This document shows positions 24,710 to 34,370 of a DNA stretch of 64,000 bases, in pieces. The first letter of the stretch is position 1. Each line of letters begins with the position of its first letter. The translations under genes were made by a program, and so were the position numbers. Source of the stretch: Hyphomonadaceae bacterium (lineage in GTDB: Bacteria; Pseudomonadota; Alphaproteobacteria; Caulobacterales; Aquidulcibacteraceae); the NCBI GenBank assembly GCA_019753105.1, contig JAIELJ010000010.1, positions 124,001 to 188,000 on the forward strand. Reading direction: 5' to 3'. The notes under the pieces were generated by a model. The model saw only the letters and a program-made list of their open reading frames with translations, searched no databases and was not told the DNA's origin.

Positions 24710-26458
24710 TCAGAACGCCGGGTTCTCGATCTGCGTTTTCAATTCGCGCTTCACGATCTTGCCATTGGCGTTGCGGGGCAGCGTTTCGGGCCAGAAGATG
24801 ACTTCGACCGGCACTTTAAATGCGGCGAGCTTCTGCGCCACGAAGTGACGGAGTTCGTCGCCAGTCGCGGCCATGCCAGGCTTTAGGTGCACAACGGCGA
24901 GTGGCTCTTCGCCGAGCGTCAGGTGCGGCTTGCCGATGACGGCGGCGTCCATGACGGCGGGGTGATCGTAGAGCGCGTTTTCGACTTCGACGCAGTAGAT
25001 GTTTTCGCCGCCGCGGATCAGCATGTCCTTGGCGCGGTCGACGATATAGACGAAGCCTTCGTCGTCGATCTTCGCAAGGTCGCCGGTTTTCACCCAGCCA
25101 TCGACGAAGGTCTCGGCGGTGGCTTGCTCGTTCTGCCAATAGCCGCGCACGACGATCGGGCCCTTGTACCAAAGCTCGCCAACTTCGCCGCGCGGCAACT
25201 CGCGATCGCCTTCGCCGACGATCTTCACTTCGCCGGTGGCGGAGGGCACGCCGGTTGATGCGGGCTTGCGCTCATAATCTTCGCCGGTGTTGGAGACAGC
25301 CGTTGCCGACGTTTCGGTCATGCCCCAGCCCTGGCTTGGCGCAGAGTTTGGAAAGCGCTCCTTCAAGCGTTTCACCAATTCCGGCGCGGCTGGCGCGCCG
25401 CCATAGGCGCAGCCTTCGACGGAGGAGAGATCAAACTCATCAACGCGCGGATGCTCGAGCACCTGCCACGCAATCGTCGGCACGCCGCCGAAGTGCGTGA
25501 CGCGCTCGCGCTGCATGAGCTCAAGCGCCTGATCGACATCCCAGCGGCGTTGCATGACGACTTTGTTTCCCGCCATCAGCGACGGGATCATGATCGCAAA
25601 GCAGCCAGTGGCGTGGAAAAACGGCACCGAGATCAGGAACGCCTTTTGCGGCGCGGTCGGATCCGGCGCGGGCGGGGCTTCGCCGCGGCGCAGGAACGCG
25701 CGTGCTTGCGATGAGGCCGAGTTGAACATGTTGGAGATGATGTTGCGGTGAGAGATCACCGCGCCTTTCGGCAAGCCTGTCGTGCCCGAGGTGTAGAAGA
25801 TGGCGGCGTCGTCGTCCGGGCCTAAGGCGACGTCCGGCGGCGAAATATCGCCGAAAGAGGCCCAGTCGGCGGTTGAGCCGATGACGCTCTCCCAGCGCAC
25901 GATCAGCGGATCGGCGATCTCTTCGCGTGAGCGCGAGACATAAACTTTGCGCAGGTCAGGGCATTTGGCGAGATGCTCGCGCACACGCTCGTAGCGCTCG
26001 ACATCCATGACCGCGAACGCGCTGCCGGAATTCTGGAGGCCGTACTCAAGCTCGCTGCCCGTCCACCAAGCGTTGAGCGGCGTCACGATAGCGCCTGCGA
26101 GCACTGCACCGAAGAACGCCACCGGCCATTCCGGCACGTTGCGCATGATGATTGCGACCCGGTCGCCCCGCTTTACGCCATCGGCGATCAGCTGGTGCGC
26201 GAACTTAGCGGCGGCGGACCGGAATTGGCCGATGGTGGCGCGCTCGTCCTCGCAAACGAGGTAGTCGCGGCCAGCGAACATCCCGGAGACGTGGAAGACC
26301 TCCTTCAGCGTCGGCGGCGCGTTCTTCCACACCTTCATGCGGATGCCCCGCACCTCGGCCTCGCCGACCTCAAGCATGGTGCCTGGCTGGGTCAACAGCG
26401 CGTGCGCCTGCTCAATGGACATGGCTGGAAAGGCGGGCTTCGCGGCCGCGTCAGACAT
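24710..26458 (-). CDS. Acyl-CoA ligase (class I adenylate-forming enzyme)
   Basis: The 582-residue product activates a carboxylic acid with ATP and transfers it to CoA. It contains the P-loop IFYTSGTTGLPKGAVISH, the adenine site GWGMTETSA, the hinge and Asp region VDGWVKTGDLAKIDDEGFVYIVDRAKD, the A8 motif MLIRGGENIYCVEVENAL, and the catalytic lysine in PRNANGKIVKREL. It resembles fatty-acid or long-chain acyl-CoA ligases. The 247 bases up to the divergent alpha-2-macroglobulin gene hold the promoters of both; no specific box was recognised. Confidence 0.92.
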   Translation of the reverse strand: MSDAAAKPAFPAMSIEQAHALLTQPGTMLEVGEAEVRGIRMKVWKNAPPTLKEVFHVSGMFAGRDYLVCEDERATIGQFRSAAAKFAHQLIADGVKRGDRVAIIMRNVPEWPVAFFGAVLAGAIVTPLNAWWTGSELEYGLQNSGSAFAVMDVERYERVREHLAKCPDLRKVYVSRSREEIADPLIVRWESVIGSTADWASFGDISPPDVALGPDDDAAIFYTSGTTGLPKGAVISHRNIISNMFNSASSQARAFLRRGEAPPAPDPTAPQKAFLISVPFFHATGCFAIMIPSLMAGNKVVMQRRWDVDQALELMQRERVTHFGGVPTIAWQVLEHPRVDEFDLSSVEGCAYGGAPAAPELVKRLKERFPNSAPSQGWGMTETSATAVSNTGEDYERKPASTGVPSATGEVKIVGEGDRELPRGEVGELWYKGPIVVRGYWQNEQATAETFVDGWVKTGDLAKIDDEGFVYIVDRAKDMLIRGGENIYCVEVENALYDHPAVMDAAVIGKPHLTLGEEPLAVVHLKPGMAATGDELRHFVAQKLAAFKVPVEVIFWPETLPRNANGKIVKRELKTQIENPAF

Positions 26459-26705
26459 AAGTACCTCCCGCGCTCGGCTTCAAAGGCGACGCCGGCGTCA
26501 TTTTTGATTTTCACGCTGTTGAAACATGCCCGCGCCCTGGCCGCAACCGGTGCGGGGCTGCTTGTCGCTAGGGCAGTGGCGGCTGTGCAAAACTCTGCGT
26601 CCACGCGCTAACCGACAGAACTTTGCCGGAATTTAATGGTGGTTGTGAGGGGCGCGAAGCTCAGGCAAGCATGTGCACCCTGAGCGGGACGGGAGACGCG
26701 CGGAC

Positions 26706-29700
26706 ATGGCCTTCGATTGGAAAGCGCTCGCGGAGCGCCTCGACCCGCGCAAACTCAATTGGTCTTGGGCAAAGCCCGCCAACGACTGGATGGTCGCCAA
26801 CCGCACCGCGGTGCTGGCGGGCTCGCTCTCGCTGCTCGTCGGCCTTTGGGGCGGGGCGGTGTTGGGCCGGGTCTCTGCCGGCGCGCCGGCTTTCGATCTC
26901 GCCTCGCTCGGTTCGATCGGCGCGCAGGAAGCGGCGCGTGGCGCGGGCGCGCCGCGTGCGGGTCTGCCGCAAGTTGAAGGCATGGCGTTCGTGCGGCTGC
27001 GCACCGAGATGGATGAAGCCGAGCCGCGCGCGTGCTTGGAGTTCTCGAAAAATCTCTCGACCGACGCCTCGGTCAACTACGCCGACTATCTTGTTCTCGA
27101 TCCGGCGACGCCGATTCAGATCGATGTCTCCGGCAATCTGCTCTGCATGGGCGGCTTGCCGTTCGAGCCGGAGCGCCAGCTCACCGTCCGCGAAGGCTTG
27201 CCGTCAGCCAGCGGCGAACGCACCGAAGCGGACGAGACCTTCACGCTCACCTTCGGCGATCGCCCCGCTTATGTCGGCTTTGCCGGCGGCGGCGTGATCC
27301 TGCCGCGCTCGGAAGCGGACGGCATCGCCATCGAAACCGTCAACGTTTCGCGCATCGAAGTCGAAGTGCTGCGCGTGCCGGATCGTATCCTCTCGCAGCA
27401 ATATATCGGCGAAGGCGAGACCAATTCCGAAGGCGGTTGGGAATATTGGGGCTTTGAGAACGCTGGCTCGGATGTTGGCGTCCAAGTCTATGAAGGTGAA
27501 ATCGACGTCGATATTGGCAACCGCCGCAATACGGCAGTGACGACAGTCTTTGCGCTGGGCGCGGCGTTGCGCGAATTGCGGCCCGGCGCTTACATCGTGA
27601 AAGTCCGTGACGCATCCCCGAGCGCTGGTCAGCGCGGCAATAGCGAAAACGATAGCCGCGCCTCGTCGTACCGCTGGATCATGTACACGGACATGGCGTT
27701 GCAGAGCTTCTCTGGCGCCGATGGCCTTGATGTTGTCGTGCGTTCGCTGCGCACGGCGCGTCCGATGGGCAACATCACCTTGACGCTGATTGCGCAGAAT
27801 AACGACGAACTCGCGCGCGCCCGCACCGATAGCGAAGGCCGCGTCCATTTCAACGAAGCGCTCGTTAACGGCGACGGCCCAGCGCGTGCGCGCTACGTGA
27901 TGGCCTATGGCTCGGAAGGCGATTTCGCAGCACTCGATCTGCAACGTCCAAGCCTCGATCTTTCCGATCGCGGCGTCGATGGCAGGCGCGCGCCTGGCGA
28001 TGTCGACGCGTATCTCTACACCGAGCGCGGCATCTACCGCCCCGGTGAACGCGTTCGCCTTATCGGCCTGATCCGCGACCAAGTCGGTCGCGCGATTGCC
28101 AACCGGCCCTCGACGCTCGTTGTCTATCGCCCGAACGGCACCGAAGCCCGCCGCATCCGCATGACGGAAGCTGTCGATGGCGGCGCGATTGCCAAGAACA
28201 TCGATGTCGATCGCCGTGCGCCGCGTGGCGTTTGGCGTGCGGAGCTGATCGTTGACGGCCAGGAGGCCGTGGCGGGCAGCGTTAGCTGGTCTGTCGAAGA
28301 TTTCGTGCCGCAGCGTCTGCGCGTGCAGATCGAAGCGAGCGAGGCTGTGCTGCGCTCGGGTCAGACACGGCCGATCAACGTGCAGGCTGACTTCCTCTAT
28401 GGCGCGCCGGGCTCTGGTCTCGCGGTCGAGGCCGAAGGCCGCCTGATGATCGACCCGAATCCGTTCCCGGACTTCGAGGGCTATTCATGGGGCCGCGCCG
28501 ACGAAAGCTTCGACGAGCGCTTCTTCCAACTCCCCGGCACGGTAACGGACGGCCAAGGTCGCGCGCAGCTTTCGCTGCAGCTGCCGGATGAGCCGACCAC
28601 CACACTGCCGCTGCGCGCGCGCATGCTGGCGAGCGTCGCCGATCCGGGCGGCCGCGTCGTGCGCGAGAGCTTCACGGTGCCGGTGCGTCTGAACAACGTC
28701 TATCTTGGCCTTAGCGCTCAATTCGAGAACCGCCGCGCCGGCGCAGGCGAACGCGTCGCGTATGATTTGATCGCCGTGAACGGAGATGGCCGGCGCGTCG
28801 CGCAACGCGGTGTGCAGTGGCAGCTGGTCCGCGAAGATTGGAGCTATGATTGGTATCTCGACGGCGGCTCATGGCGTTGGCGTCGGACTGGCCGTGACAT
28901 TCCGGTCGATGGTGCAACTGTTGACGTCGCCGCCAATGCGCCGCTGCGCATCGCGCGCGATGGTCTGCGGGCGGGCTCGTACCGCTTGATCGTGCGCGCC
29001 AACGGCACAGAGACCTCGCAACGCTTCGGCGTCGGCTGGGGCGGCCCGGCCGATGACGATCAAACGCCGGATATGGTCAGCGTCGTTGCGCCGACTGATC
29101 CGACACGCCCAGGTGCCCGCGCCCGCGTGCAAATCCGTCCGCCTTATGCGGGCGAGGCGCAAATTGTGGTCGCTACGGATCGCGTGATTGAGACCCGCAC
29201 CGTGCGCGTCAGCGCCGAAGGCACGACCATCGATCTGCCGGTGACGGCGGAGTGGGGCTCGGGCGCTTACGTGCTCGTGACTGTCATGACGCCGCGCGAT
29301 CCGGTGAACCTGCCAGTACCGCGCCGCGCTGTGGGCGTCGCGTACGTGCCTGTCGACATGGGCAGTCGCACGCTGACCGTGGAAGCGGGCGCTGGCTTGC
29401 AAAACGTGCGTCCACGCACGCGCATTGAAGTGCCGGTGCGTGTCACCGGCGCGCCGGGCGGTGAGCGTGTGCGTGTGGCGATCGCTATGGTGGATGAGGG
29501 TATCCTCGGCATCACGCGCTATGAGAGCCCGAACCCGGTCGATTACTTCTTCGGCCGCCGTGCGCTCGGCGTCGATATTCGCGACGATTACGGCCGGTTG
29601 CTCAATCCAAACCTCGGTGCACCCGCGAACGCGCGCCAAGGCGGTGACTCGATCGGCGGCGAAGGCCTCACCGTCGTGCCAACGCGCACGGTGGCGATTG

Positions 29701-31736
29701 TCTCAGACATCGTCGAAGTGCGCGGCGGCCGCGCGGTGATCCCGGTCGATATTCCGGATTTCAACGGCACGCTCCGGCTCATGGCCGTGGCGTGGAGTGA
29801 GTCCGCGCTTGGCCAGGATGCGGAGCAGATCATCGTCCGCGATCCAGTCGTTGCCGAACTCATCTTGCCGCGCTTCCTCGCGCCGGGTGACGAAGCCCAG
29901 GGCACGTTGAACATCGACAACGTCGAAGGCCCCAACGGCGCCTATACCGTGACGGTCAGCGGATCGAGCACAGCGCGCATTCAATCGCAACCGCGCCGCT
30001 TCACGCTCAATCGTGGCCAGCGCCAAACGGCGCTTATCCCGATCGCAGGCGGGCCGCTTGGTGTCGGGCAGATTTCGCTCAGGCTAGAAGGCCCGCAAGG
30101 CTTTGCAGCGGTGGAGCGGACGTACGACATCCAGTCGCGTGCGCCGTTCATGCCGATCACGATCACATCGACCGCCCCGCAGAATGCCGGTGAAAGCTGG
30201 CGTGCGCCGGCGGACGCGCTCTCGCGCTTTGCGCCAGGCGCGCAGGCGTTGATCTCGTACTCGAATCTGGCTGGCATCGATCCGGCGCCGCTGTTGGATG
30301 AGCTTTATCGCTATCCTTACGGCTGCTCGGAGCAGATGACGTCGGTGGCGTTGCCGCTGCTCTATTACAACATTCTCGCCGCTGAGGCCGGCCGCGAGAC
30401 CGATCCGCGCATCCGCCGCCGTGTTCAAGAAGCGGTGACGACCTTGCTCGATCGCCAAGCGCCTGATGGCTCGTTCGGCCTCTGGCGTGCGGGTGATGGG
30501 CAGGCATCGCCATGGCTCGGCGCCTACGTTGTCGACTTCCTGCAGCGCGCGCAGGCGCAAGGCTACGCGGTGCCGCGTCAGCCGATGCAGCAAGCCTATG
30601 CGGGTCTGCGCCGCGTGGCGCGTCTCAACGATTTCGGCGGCGTGAACTATCAGTTCGAGGTCTATCGCTGGCCGGGTTCGAATGACTCGCAAGAATTGTT
30701 GCGCTCACGCGCCGCGGCTTATGCGCTCTACGTGCTCGCGCGGGCTGGCGAGGCCGATATCGGCCAAGTCCGCTACTTCCACGATGCGCGCTTGCGCGAT
30801 GAGCCGTCGCCACTTGCACGCGCGCAAATCGGCGCAGCGCTAGCGCGCTTGGGTGATCGCGCCCGCGCGCGCAACGCCTTCCGCCTCGCGGAGCAAGCGC
30901 TTGGCTATCGCAACACCGGTGACTGGTATCAGACGCCGCTGCGCGATCTTTCCGGCGTGCTGGCGCTTGCGGCGGAAGCAGGCGAGACCGAACTGGTTGA
31001 TCGCTTGCGCCGCCGTCTCGAACGCGACGCGCCGGAAGCGGGCCGTCTGATGACGCAAGAACAAGTGCGCTTACTGCTTGCAGCCAGCGCTTTGCTTGAG
31101 CGCGCAGGCCCCGTGAACGTCACGCTCAACAACGAGCAACTCACCGAGCGCCGCATCATGGTCAACGCGCAGCGTCTGACCCAGGGGCTCGTCTTCCGCA
31201 ACGCCGCGCGCGGGCCGGTGTGGCGTACGCTGCAAACCTCGGGCGCGCCGCTTGAGGCGCCGCCCGCAATGCAGGCCGGCTACACGATCGATAAGCGCGT
31301 CTATCGCCTCGATGGCTCGACAGCGGATCTCAACAACATCCGCCAAGGCGATCGCGTTGTGATCGTGATTTCGGGTCAGCCTGAAGGTGCGCGGAATTAT
31401 CCGACGGTGCTGGTCGATCTCTTGCCGGCGGGTTTGGAGATCGAGACGCTGCTCAACCCCGAAGATGGCGGCGGTTCGCTCTACGATGGTCGCGTGCGCA
31501 ACGGGCCGTTCGCTTGGGTGGGCGCCATTTCCTACGCGCAAGTGCAGGAAGCGCGTGACGATCGCTACGTTTCCTCGGCGGATCTGCGCGGTTCGTTCCG
31601 TTACGCCTACATCGCGCGCGCGGTTTCGCCGGGCCGCTACACGATGCCGGCGGCGCAGGTCGAGGACATGTACCGCCCCGGCGTGATGGCGCGCACGGAC
31701 ACCGGCTCGATCCGCATCGCGCCGCGCGGAGGCTAA
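26706..31736 (+). CDS. Bacterial alpha-2-macroglobulin family protein
   Basis: The start at 26706 (MAFDWKALAERL) is used; a GTG 33 bases upstream is possible. The 1676-residue protein has an N-terminal membrane anchor (TAVLAGSLSLLVGLWGGAVLG) rather than a lipobox, then tandem MG domains. The MG2-type stretch includes YLYTERGIYRPGERVRLIGLIRD. The thioester motif is CSEQ with Cys1207, followed by the TED helical domain. The family traps proteases in the periplasm, where the thioester links covalently to attackers. It is followed nine bases later by a PBP1C gene, the classical partnership, in which the pair is thought to protect and repair the wall after outer-membrane breach. Confidence 0.92.
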   Translation: MAFDWKALAERLDPRKLNWSWAKPANDWMVANRTAVLAGSLSLLVGLWGGAVLGRVSAGAPAFDLASLGSIGAQEAARGAGAPRAGLPQVEGMAFVRLRTEMDEAEPRACLEFSKNLSTDASVNYADYLVLDPATPIQIDVSGNLLCMGGLPFEPERQLTVREGLPSASGERTEADETFTLTFGDRPAYVGFAGGGVILPRSEADGIAIETVNVSRIEVEVLRVPDRILSQQYIGEGETNSEGGWEYWGFENAGSDVGVQVYEGEIDVDIGNRRNTAVTTVFALGAALRELRPGAYIVKVRDASPSAGQRGNSENDSRASSYRWIMYTDMALQSFSGADGLDVVVRSLRTARPMGNITLTLIAQNNDELARARTDSEGRVHFNEALVNGDGPARARYVMAYGSEGDFAALDLQRPSLDLSDRGVDGRRAPGDVDAYLYTERGIYRPGERVRLIGLIRDQVGRAIANRPSTLVVYRPNGTEARRIRMTEAVDGGAIAKNIDVDRRAPRGVWRAELIVDGQEAVAGSVSWSVEDFVPQRLRVQIEASEAVLRSGQTRPINVQADFLYGAPGSGLAVEAEGRLMIDPNPFPDFEGYSWGRADESFDERFFQLPGTVTDGQGRAQLSLQLPDEPTTTLPLRARMLASVADPGGRVVRESFTVPVRLNNVYLGLSAQFENRRAGAGERVAYDLIAVNGDGRRVAQRGVQWQLVREDWSYDWYLDGGSWRWRRTGRDIPVDGATVDVAANAPLRIARDGLRAGSYRLIVRANGTETSQRFGVGWGGPADDDQTPDMVSVVAPTDPTRPGARARVQIRPPYAGEAQIVVATDRVIETRTVRVSAEGTTIDLPVTAEWGSGAYVLVTVMTPRDPVNLPVPRRAVGVAYVPVDMGSRTLTVEAGAGLQNVRPRTRIEVPVRVTGAPGGERVRVAIAMVDEGILGITRYESPNPVDYFFGRRALGVDIRDDYGRLLNPNLGAPANARQGGDSIGGEGLTVVPTRTVAIVSDIVEVRGGRAVIPVDIPDFNGTLRLMAVAWSESALGQDAEQIIVRDPVVAELILPRFLAPGDEAQGTLNIDNVEGPNGAYTVTVSGSSTARIQSQPRRFTLNRGQRQTALIPIAGGPLGVGQISLRLEGPQGFAAVERTYDIQSRAPFMPITITSTAPQNAGESWRAPADALSRFAPGAQALISYSNLAGIDPAPLLDELYRYPYGCSEQMTSVALPLLYYNILAAEAGRETDPRIRRRVQEAVTTLLDRQAPDGSFGLWRAGDGQASPWLGAYVVDFLQRAQAQGYAVPRQPMQQAYAGLRRVARLNDFGGVNYQFEVYRWPGSNDSQELLRSRAAAYALYVLARAGEADIGQVRYFHDARLRDEPSPLARAQIGAALARLGDRARARNAFRLAEQALGYRNTGDWYQTPLRDLSGVLALAAEAGETELVDRLRRRLERDAPEAGRLMTQEQVRLLLAASALLERAGPVNVTLNNEQLTERRIMVNAQRLTQGLVFRNAARGPVWRTLQTSGAPLEAPPAMQAGYTIDKRVYRLDGSTADLNNIRQGDRVVIVISGQPEGARNYPTVLVDLLPAGLEIETLLNPEDGGGSLYDGRVRNGPFAWVGAISYAQVQEARDDRYVSSADLRGSFRYAYIARAVSPGRYTMPAAQVEDMYRPGVMARTDTGSIRIAPRGG

Positions 31737-31745
31737 GGAGCAAAG

Positions 31746-33812
31746 ATGCGCCGCGGCCCGCGTGTCGCTCTTCCCTTAACCCCCAACGGCAAGCGTTGGG
31801 GGTGGGCGGTGGTCGCTGTGCTGCTGACTTTGTTCAGCCTCGACGTGCTCTTCCCGCCGCCACTGTCGCGCGTGCGCGATGTGTCGCCGGTTGTGCTCGA
31901 TCGCAACGGCGAATGGCTGATGGCCTTCACGACAGGCCAAGGCACGTGGCGCCTGGAGGCGCGGCTCGATGAAATCGATCCGGAGTTTCAGCGGCGTCTG
32001 ATTGCGATTGAAGACGAGCGCTTCTGGTTTCACCCCGGTGTCGATCCAATCGCCCTGACGCGCGCCACTGTGTCTTACGCACGCTCCGGCCGTGTTACTC
32101 AAGGCGGCTCGACCATCACCATGCAATTGGCGCGCTTGCTTGAGCCGCGCCCGCGTACGATCCAATCGAAGCTGATCGAGATCATCCGCGCCATCCAGAT
32201 CGAGCGCCGCTGGTCGAAGCGCGAAATTCTCGCGGCCTATCTCACTATGGCGCCCTATGGCGGCAATCTCGAAGGCGTGCGCGCCGCCAGCCGCGCGTAC
32301 TTTCAGCGCGATCCCGTCTGGCTTGACGACGCCGAGATGGCGCTGCTGATCGCGCTGCCGCAAGCGCCCGAAGCGCGACGGCCAGATCGCCGGCCCCAAG
32401 CCGCGCGCGCTGCGCGTGATCGTGTGCTCGGTATGTTCGTGAGCGCGGGACTGATCAACGAACGCCGTGCAGCGGAAGGCCGCGAAGTCGCGATGCCGGC
32501 GCGTTCGCCATTCCCGTATTCCGCGCCGCACGCCTCGTACGCGTTGGTGCAGCAGCACCCGAGCCAGGGCGTGATCCAATCATCGCTCGACGCGACCTTG
32601 CAGCGCGATCTTGAAGCGCTCGCGCGTAGGCATGTCGCAGGGCTTGAGCGCGATGCGCAGATCGCCATTCTTGCTGTGCGGCTGGACGATCGCACTGTCC
32701 GCGCCCGCATCGGCGGCGCCGGCACGGATCGCGCAGGCGGCTACATCGATATGACGCGGGCGATCCGCTCACCCGGCTCGGCGCTGAAGCCGTTTCTCTA
32801 CGCGATCGCGTTCGACGAAGGCATAGCCGCGCCGGAGACCCTCGTGCGCGATGCGCCGCGGCGTTTCGGCGGCTATTTGCCGGAGAATTTCGATCGGCGT
32901 TTCCACGGTGATGTCACGCTCGAAGATGCGCTGCGCCACTCGTTGAACCTGCCAGCTGTCGCCACGCTTGAGCGCATCGGCGCTAATCGCTTTCACGCAG
33001 CGTTGCGCCGCGCCGGCGCCGACGTGCGCCTGCCGCGTCGCGCGATTGCGGAACCCGGGCTTGCGCTCGCGCTTGGCGGTGTGGGTATGACGCTGGAAGA
33101 TCTCGTGCAGCTCTATGCGGCGCTCGGCGATGGCGGGCAGGCGCGGCCGTTGGTTGTGGATGCAGAGCCGGGGCTATCCTTCTCGCGTCGCTTTGTGCGC
33201 GAGGACACGGCTGAGCGTGTGCTGGAAATTCTTGCGTCCTCGCCGCATCCGGCAGGGCGTGTGCCATCCGTCGTCGCGCAAGGCGCGCCGAGCGTCGCAT
33301 TCAAGACAGGCACATCCTACGGCTTCCGCGATGCGTGGTCGGTGGGCGTGGCCAACGGCTATGCGATCGGCGTTTGGGTTGGCCGCCCTGACGGCGCGCC
33401 GCGTCCCGGCGCCACAGGCCGCAGCGAAGCGCTGCCGGTTTTGTTCGAAGCTTTCGATTTGCTCGGCGCGCCGGGGGAACCGCAGCGCCGTGAACGCGAG
33501 GATGAAGACGCAGCGCCCGGCATCGCGCGGTTGGAGACCGAGCAGCAGGAGGGTTTGTCCATCCTCTTCCCGCCCTCCGGCGCCGAAGTGCTGGTGCTGG
33601 ACTATGGCGCACAATCGCGCGGGCTCTCGCTCTCGGCGCGCGGCGGGCGCGGGCCGCTGACTTGGTATGCGGAAGGCGAACGCGTCGCGAGCGAGCCGAC
33701 AAGCGGTCGCTCGATTTGGCGCCCAAGCGCGCCCGGCTTCTATGACGTCACCGTGGTCGATGCGAACGGCGAAAGCCGCAGCGTGCGCGTGCGCATTCGC
33801 AACAGCGGATGA
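31746..33812 (+). CDS. pbpC: Penicillin-binding protein 1C
   Basis: The 688-residue bifunctional murein synthase has one N-terminal span (about 18-37). A glycosyltransferase GT51 domain (about 60-240) has catalytic Glu in [12 protein letters not shown] and [15 protein letters not shown] transpeptidase domain has the serine box [10 protein letters not shown] (SxxK), SLN and [14 protein letters not shown]-terminal BiPBP_C domain of about 90 residues follows. This layout is specific to PBP1C. It is co-transcribed with the alpha-2-macroglobulin gene upstream and followed by a strong terminator. Confidence 0.94.
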   Translation: MRRGPRVALPLTPNGKRWGWAVVAVLLTLFSLDVLFPPPLSRVRDVSPVVLDRNGEWLMAFTTGQGTWRLEARLDEIDPEFQRRLIAIEDERFWFHPGVDPIALTRATVSYARSGRVTQGGSTITMQLARLLEPRPRTIQSKLIEIIRAIQIERRWSKREILAAYLTMAPYGGNLEGVRAASRAYFQRDPVWLDDAEMALLIALPQAPEARRPDRRPQAARAARDRVLGMFVSAGLINERRAAEGREVAMPARSPFPYSAPHASYALVQQHPSQGVIQSSLDATLQRDLEALARRHVAGLERDAQIAILAVRLDDRTVRARIGGAGTDRAGGYIDMTRAIRSPGSALKPFLYAIAFDEGIAAPETLVRDAPRRFGGYLPENFDRRFHGDVTLEDALRHSLNLPAVATLERIGANRFHAALRRAGADVRLPRRAIAEPGLALALGGVGMTLEDLVQLYAALGDGGQARPLVVDAEPGLSFSRRFVREDTAERVLEILASSPHPAGRVPSVVAQGAPSVAFKTGTSYGFRDAWSVGVANGYAIGVWVGRPDGAPRPGATGRSEALPVLFEAFDLLGAPGEPQRREREDEDAAPGIARLETEQQEGLSILFPPSGAEVLVLDYGAQSRGLSLSARGGRGPLTWYAEGERVASEPTSGRSIWRPSAPGFYDVTVVDANGESRSVRVRIRNSG

Positions 33813-33827
33813 TCCCGAAATGCTGAA

Positions 33828-33862
33828 GGCGCGGACCTTGGGAGGAAGGTCCGCGCCTTTTT
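33828..33862 (+). terminator. Rho-independent terminator after pbpC
   Basis: GGCGCGGACCTT (33828-33839) pairs with AAGGTCCGCGCC (33846-33857) around a six-base loop, followed by five T. It ends the alpha-2-macroglobulin/pbpC transcript. The sequence TGCTGAAGGCGC at its left shoulder recurs exactly at the terminator at 39341-39352. Confidence 0.9.
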
Positions 33863-33892
33863 GCTGATCGTGCCGTCGGGAGGGGGAAGGAC

Positions 33893-33985
33893 TTAAGCGA
33901 CGATCAGCGCAGCTTGATAAAGCGCTGCAAACGCGAGCGGTGCAAAGAGCACGACCGCTGCGAGAAGAGCGAGTGCTTTGGACAT
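33893..33985 (-). CDS. Micro-protein of 30 residues with C-terminal QAALIVA (copy 1)
   Basis: A frame too short for usual ORF calling runs from ATG at 33985 to TAA at 33893. An excellent ribosome site (AAGGAG, six bases before ATG) supports translation. The product is one hydrophobic helix: MSK, then about 20 residues rich in Ala, Leu, Val and Phe with a central Pro (LFAPLAFA), and the end LYQAALIVA. Two other frames in this window (34157-34261 and 39172-39264) end in LQAAQIVA and NQAAQIVA, and share the basic start and the central F-x-P region. That similarity is the main evidence. It may be a membrane peptide or a secreted signal-peptide-like product; function unknown. Confidence 0.7.
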   Translation of the reverse strand: MSKALALLAAVVLFAPLAFAALYQAALIVA

Positions 33986-34098
33986 TGTCGGCTCCTTTCT
34001 TGGTTGACGTTTGTTGACTGAAAGATGCGGGCAGGCCCGCGTTTGGATGTGCGCTTTGTCTCGTTTTCAGCGCCGCTCGTCTGGTGCTTTCGGGCAAG

Positions 34099-34131
34099 AA
34101 AAAGGCGCGAGCCGCAATCGCAACCCGCGCC
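34099..34131 (-). terminator. Rho-independent terminator after micro-protein copy 2
   Basis: Read on the minus strand, GGCGCGGGTTGC pairs with GCGGCTCGCGCC (34104-34131, with some G-T pairs), followed by five T (34103-34099). It lies 26 bases beyond the stop of the tiny gene at 34157-34261, which supports that gene being a separate transcription unit. Confidence 0.75.
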
Positions 34132-34156
34132 TCTCTTGGATCGTCTTGACGGGGGA

Positions 34157-34261
34157 TCAGGCGACGATCTGAGCGGCTTGCAGGAGCACAGCGGCGACGA
34201 TCGGGACGAAAAGCGCGAAGGCCGTGGCGAAGCTGGCGGCGAAGATTGCGATCTTGTTCAT
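34157..34261 (-). CDS. Micro-protein of 34 residues with C-terminal QAAQIVA (copy 2)
   Basis: The frame runs from ATG at 34261 to TGA at 34157 and gives 34 residues. A ribosome site AGAGGA lies five bases before the start, and a hairpin with T-run follows the stop. The product begins MNK, continues as a hydrophobic stretch with Phe and Ala and a central Pro (ALFVPIVAA), and ends LLQAAQIVA. The last seven residues are identical to copy 3 at 39172-39264 and differ by one from copy 1 at 33893-33985. It lies 171 bases from copy 1 on the same strand, each with its own leader. Function unknown. Confidence 0.72.
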   Translation of the reverse strand: MNKIAIFAASFATAFALFVPIVAAVLLQAAQIVA

Positions 34262-34370
34262 GGCGTCCTCTCAGAACTCGGTATTTCGTGGCGTTTGACT
34301 ATGAGATGCCACCCCCGCGCCGCTTGGATGCGGGCGTGGTGAATTTTTCTTGGTGACGTTTTGGACGGCG

